The position numbers and the translations under genes are program-made. 64,000 bases of DNA from Winogradskyella sp. KYW1333 (GTDB lineage Bacteria; Bacteroidota; Bacteroidia; Flavobacteriales; Flavobacteriaceae). Of this stretch, positions 63,349-64,000 are shown in pieces. The notes beneath the pieces were generated by a model that was not told where the DNA came from, did no database searches, and worked only from the letters and a program-made list of their open reading frames with translations. Numbering within the stretch: the stretch's first letter is position 1; each line of letters opens with the position of its first letter. Location of the stretch: contig NZ_QPHL01000011.1 in the NCBI RefSeq assembly GCF_003335675.1, positions 1 to 64,000 of the forward strand, in the 5' to 3' direction.

Positions 63349-64000
63349 TTAATTAATAGGTGTTGGATCAAATAACGTTGGTAAAGGAGAAGGAATATTA
63401 GGATTCGCATCTACTTCTATCTGAGGATAAATAAACCTTTGCGGTATTGTAGCACCAGTTTTTGGTGGTACATTAAGCATATTACCTGTTCTTCTTATAT
63501 CATGGAATGGTTGTAATTCACCAATTAAAGTAATATACTTCTCTTCAACTATCTCCATCAACAATGCGTTACTACCAGATGCTGATGTTGTTGCTGGGAA
63601 GCTACTACCATATTCAGTTGCTAAAAATGCTCTTACTTCGTTAAATGCCGTTACGTCACCTGCGTCGTTAGTACGATTAGCAGCTTCAGCTTCAATTAAT
63701 TTAACCTCTTCATATGAAATGATGTTCATAGGAGCTGTTTCTGCAAAAACACCATCGTTAGAAACATTAGGCGCATGACCTGTACCATCACTATATCCAG
63801 TGAAATAGAAATCAAAACGTTCTGCATCACCAGGTGTTGCAATAACTCTTGCTACGGTTCCATCTAAAAGATTTTTTAAGTGAGAATCAGTCGCTCCTAA
63901 ATAGCCATCACGCTCATCAACCATAAACTGGTAATATAAATTCTCTGAATTTAAAGCAGTTGTATGTTGCGTAATTAGACTTTTTTCTGGAGTGTCAATT
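63349..64000 (-). CDS. RagB/SusD family outer-membrane protein, C-terminal part
   Basis: Only the 3' portion lies in the window, and the frame stays open to position 64000. The visible 216 residues include LIEAEAANRTNDAGDVTAFN, which is the typical TPR-like helix of the SusD fold, and the C-terminal segment EEKYITLIGELQPFHDIRRTGN and IPQRFIYPQIEVDANPN with its conserved YP-x-x-E near the end. SusD proteins are lipoproteins that form a lid over a SusC TonB-dependent transporter, whose gene probably lies beyond the right edge. The substrate glycan or peptide is unknown. Confidence 0.88.
   Translation of the reverse strand, partial: IDTPEKSLITQHTTALNSENLYYQFMVDERDGYLGATDSHLKNLLDGTVARVIATPGDAERFDFYFTGYSDGTGHAPNVSNDGVFAETAPMNIISYEEVKLIEAEAANRTNDAGDVTAFNEVRAFLATEYGSSFPATTSASGSNALLMEIVEEKYITLIGELQPFHDIRRTGNMLNVPPKTGATIPQRFIYPQIEVDANPNIPSPLPTLFDPTPIN

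Noticed and set aside
1..64000. CRISPR arrays, insertion sequences, prophage or integrative elements
   Set aside because: I found no regularly spaced repeats, no transposase, integrase or phage structural ORF, and no target-site duplications flanking any block.

Overview
The window is about 64 kb of AT-rich chromosome from a member of the Flavobacteriaceae (Bacteroidota). The evidence is the gliding/type IX secretion cluster gldJ-porU-porV, a SusD-family outer-membrane protein, promoter-like TTG(N17-19)TAnnTTTG elements, scarce Shine-Dalgarno sequences, an Hpt-Adk fusion, a PafA-type phosphatase and a secreted protein with a type IX C-terminal sorting domain. I see no insertion sequence, integrase, CRISPR array, rRNA or phage module. 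It is mostly core genome with a few accessory or decayed spots.

Layout. 1-341: terminator of an upstream gene, a decayed ORF pair and a bidirectional terminator. 342-2643: acyl-CoA dehydrogenase (-) divergent from anmK (+). 2715-8607: a co-directional run of Glu/Leu-type dehydrogenase, NhaD antiporter, ExbB, ExbD, a TonB-like protein and FolC. 8626-8860: a promoter and two tRNA-Val genes (TAC and GAC). 8870-11899 (-): murF and gldJ. 12203-20679 (+): porU, porV, cdd, pdhA and pdhC. 20761-30405 (+): M28 peptidase, SDR, HAD phosphatase, a giant FG-GAP/UnbV/vanadium-haloperoxidase fusion, SprT-like protein, manC-type guanylyltransferase and DUF389 protein. 30411-31915 (-): an Mla-type ABC pair. 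32028-33671 (+): PafA. 33668-39113 (-): glycosyltransferase, methyltransferase, KAS III-like enzyme and gcvP. 39236-40069 (+): UbiA-like membrane protein. 40049-44923 (-): a sigma factor with a small partner, M3 peptidase, purE and purK. 45071-51683 (+): Hpt-Adk fusion, obgE, K+ channel, TPR protein, a TolC remnant, mpl and a lipoprotein. 51856-55480 (-): a long PLP enzyme, alpha/beta hydrolase, PaiB-like protein and a 45-aa coupled ORF. 55532-59125 (+): radC, polysaccharide deacetylase, YjjG-like phosphatase and a secreted protein. 59122-64000: rarA (-), rhomboid protease (+), rlmB-like (-), M14 carboxypeptidase (-) and the 3' part of a SusD gene (-).

How the genes work together. GldJ, PorU and PorV belong to the gliding/type IX secretion machinery. 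The giant haloperoxidase fusion at 23126-27163 carries a matching C-terminal sorting domain, so it is a plausible client of that machinery. ExbB/ExbD/TonB-like proteins energise TonB-dependent uptake, and the SusD protein at the right edge is an outer-membrane uptake component that depends on such energy. MurF, Mpl and AnmK handle peptidoglycan synthesis and recycling. PurE/PurK and Hpt-Adk cover purine synthesis and salvage. The most notable observations are the four-part haloperoxidase fusion with internal base-composition steps, the TolC fragment left at a deletion junction, the Hpt-Adk fusion, the unannotated 45-aa ORF coupled to a PaiB-like gene, and an orphan plus-strand terminator that may end a small RNA.
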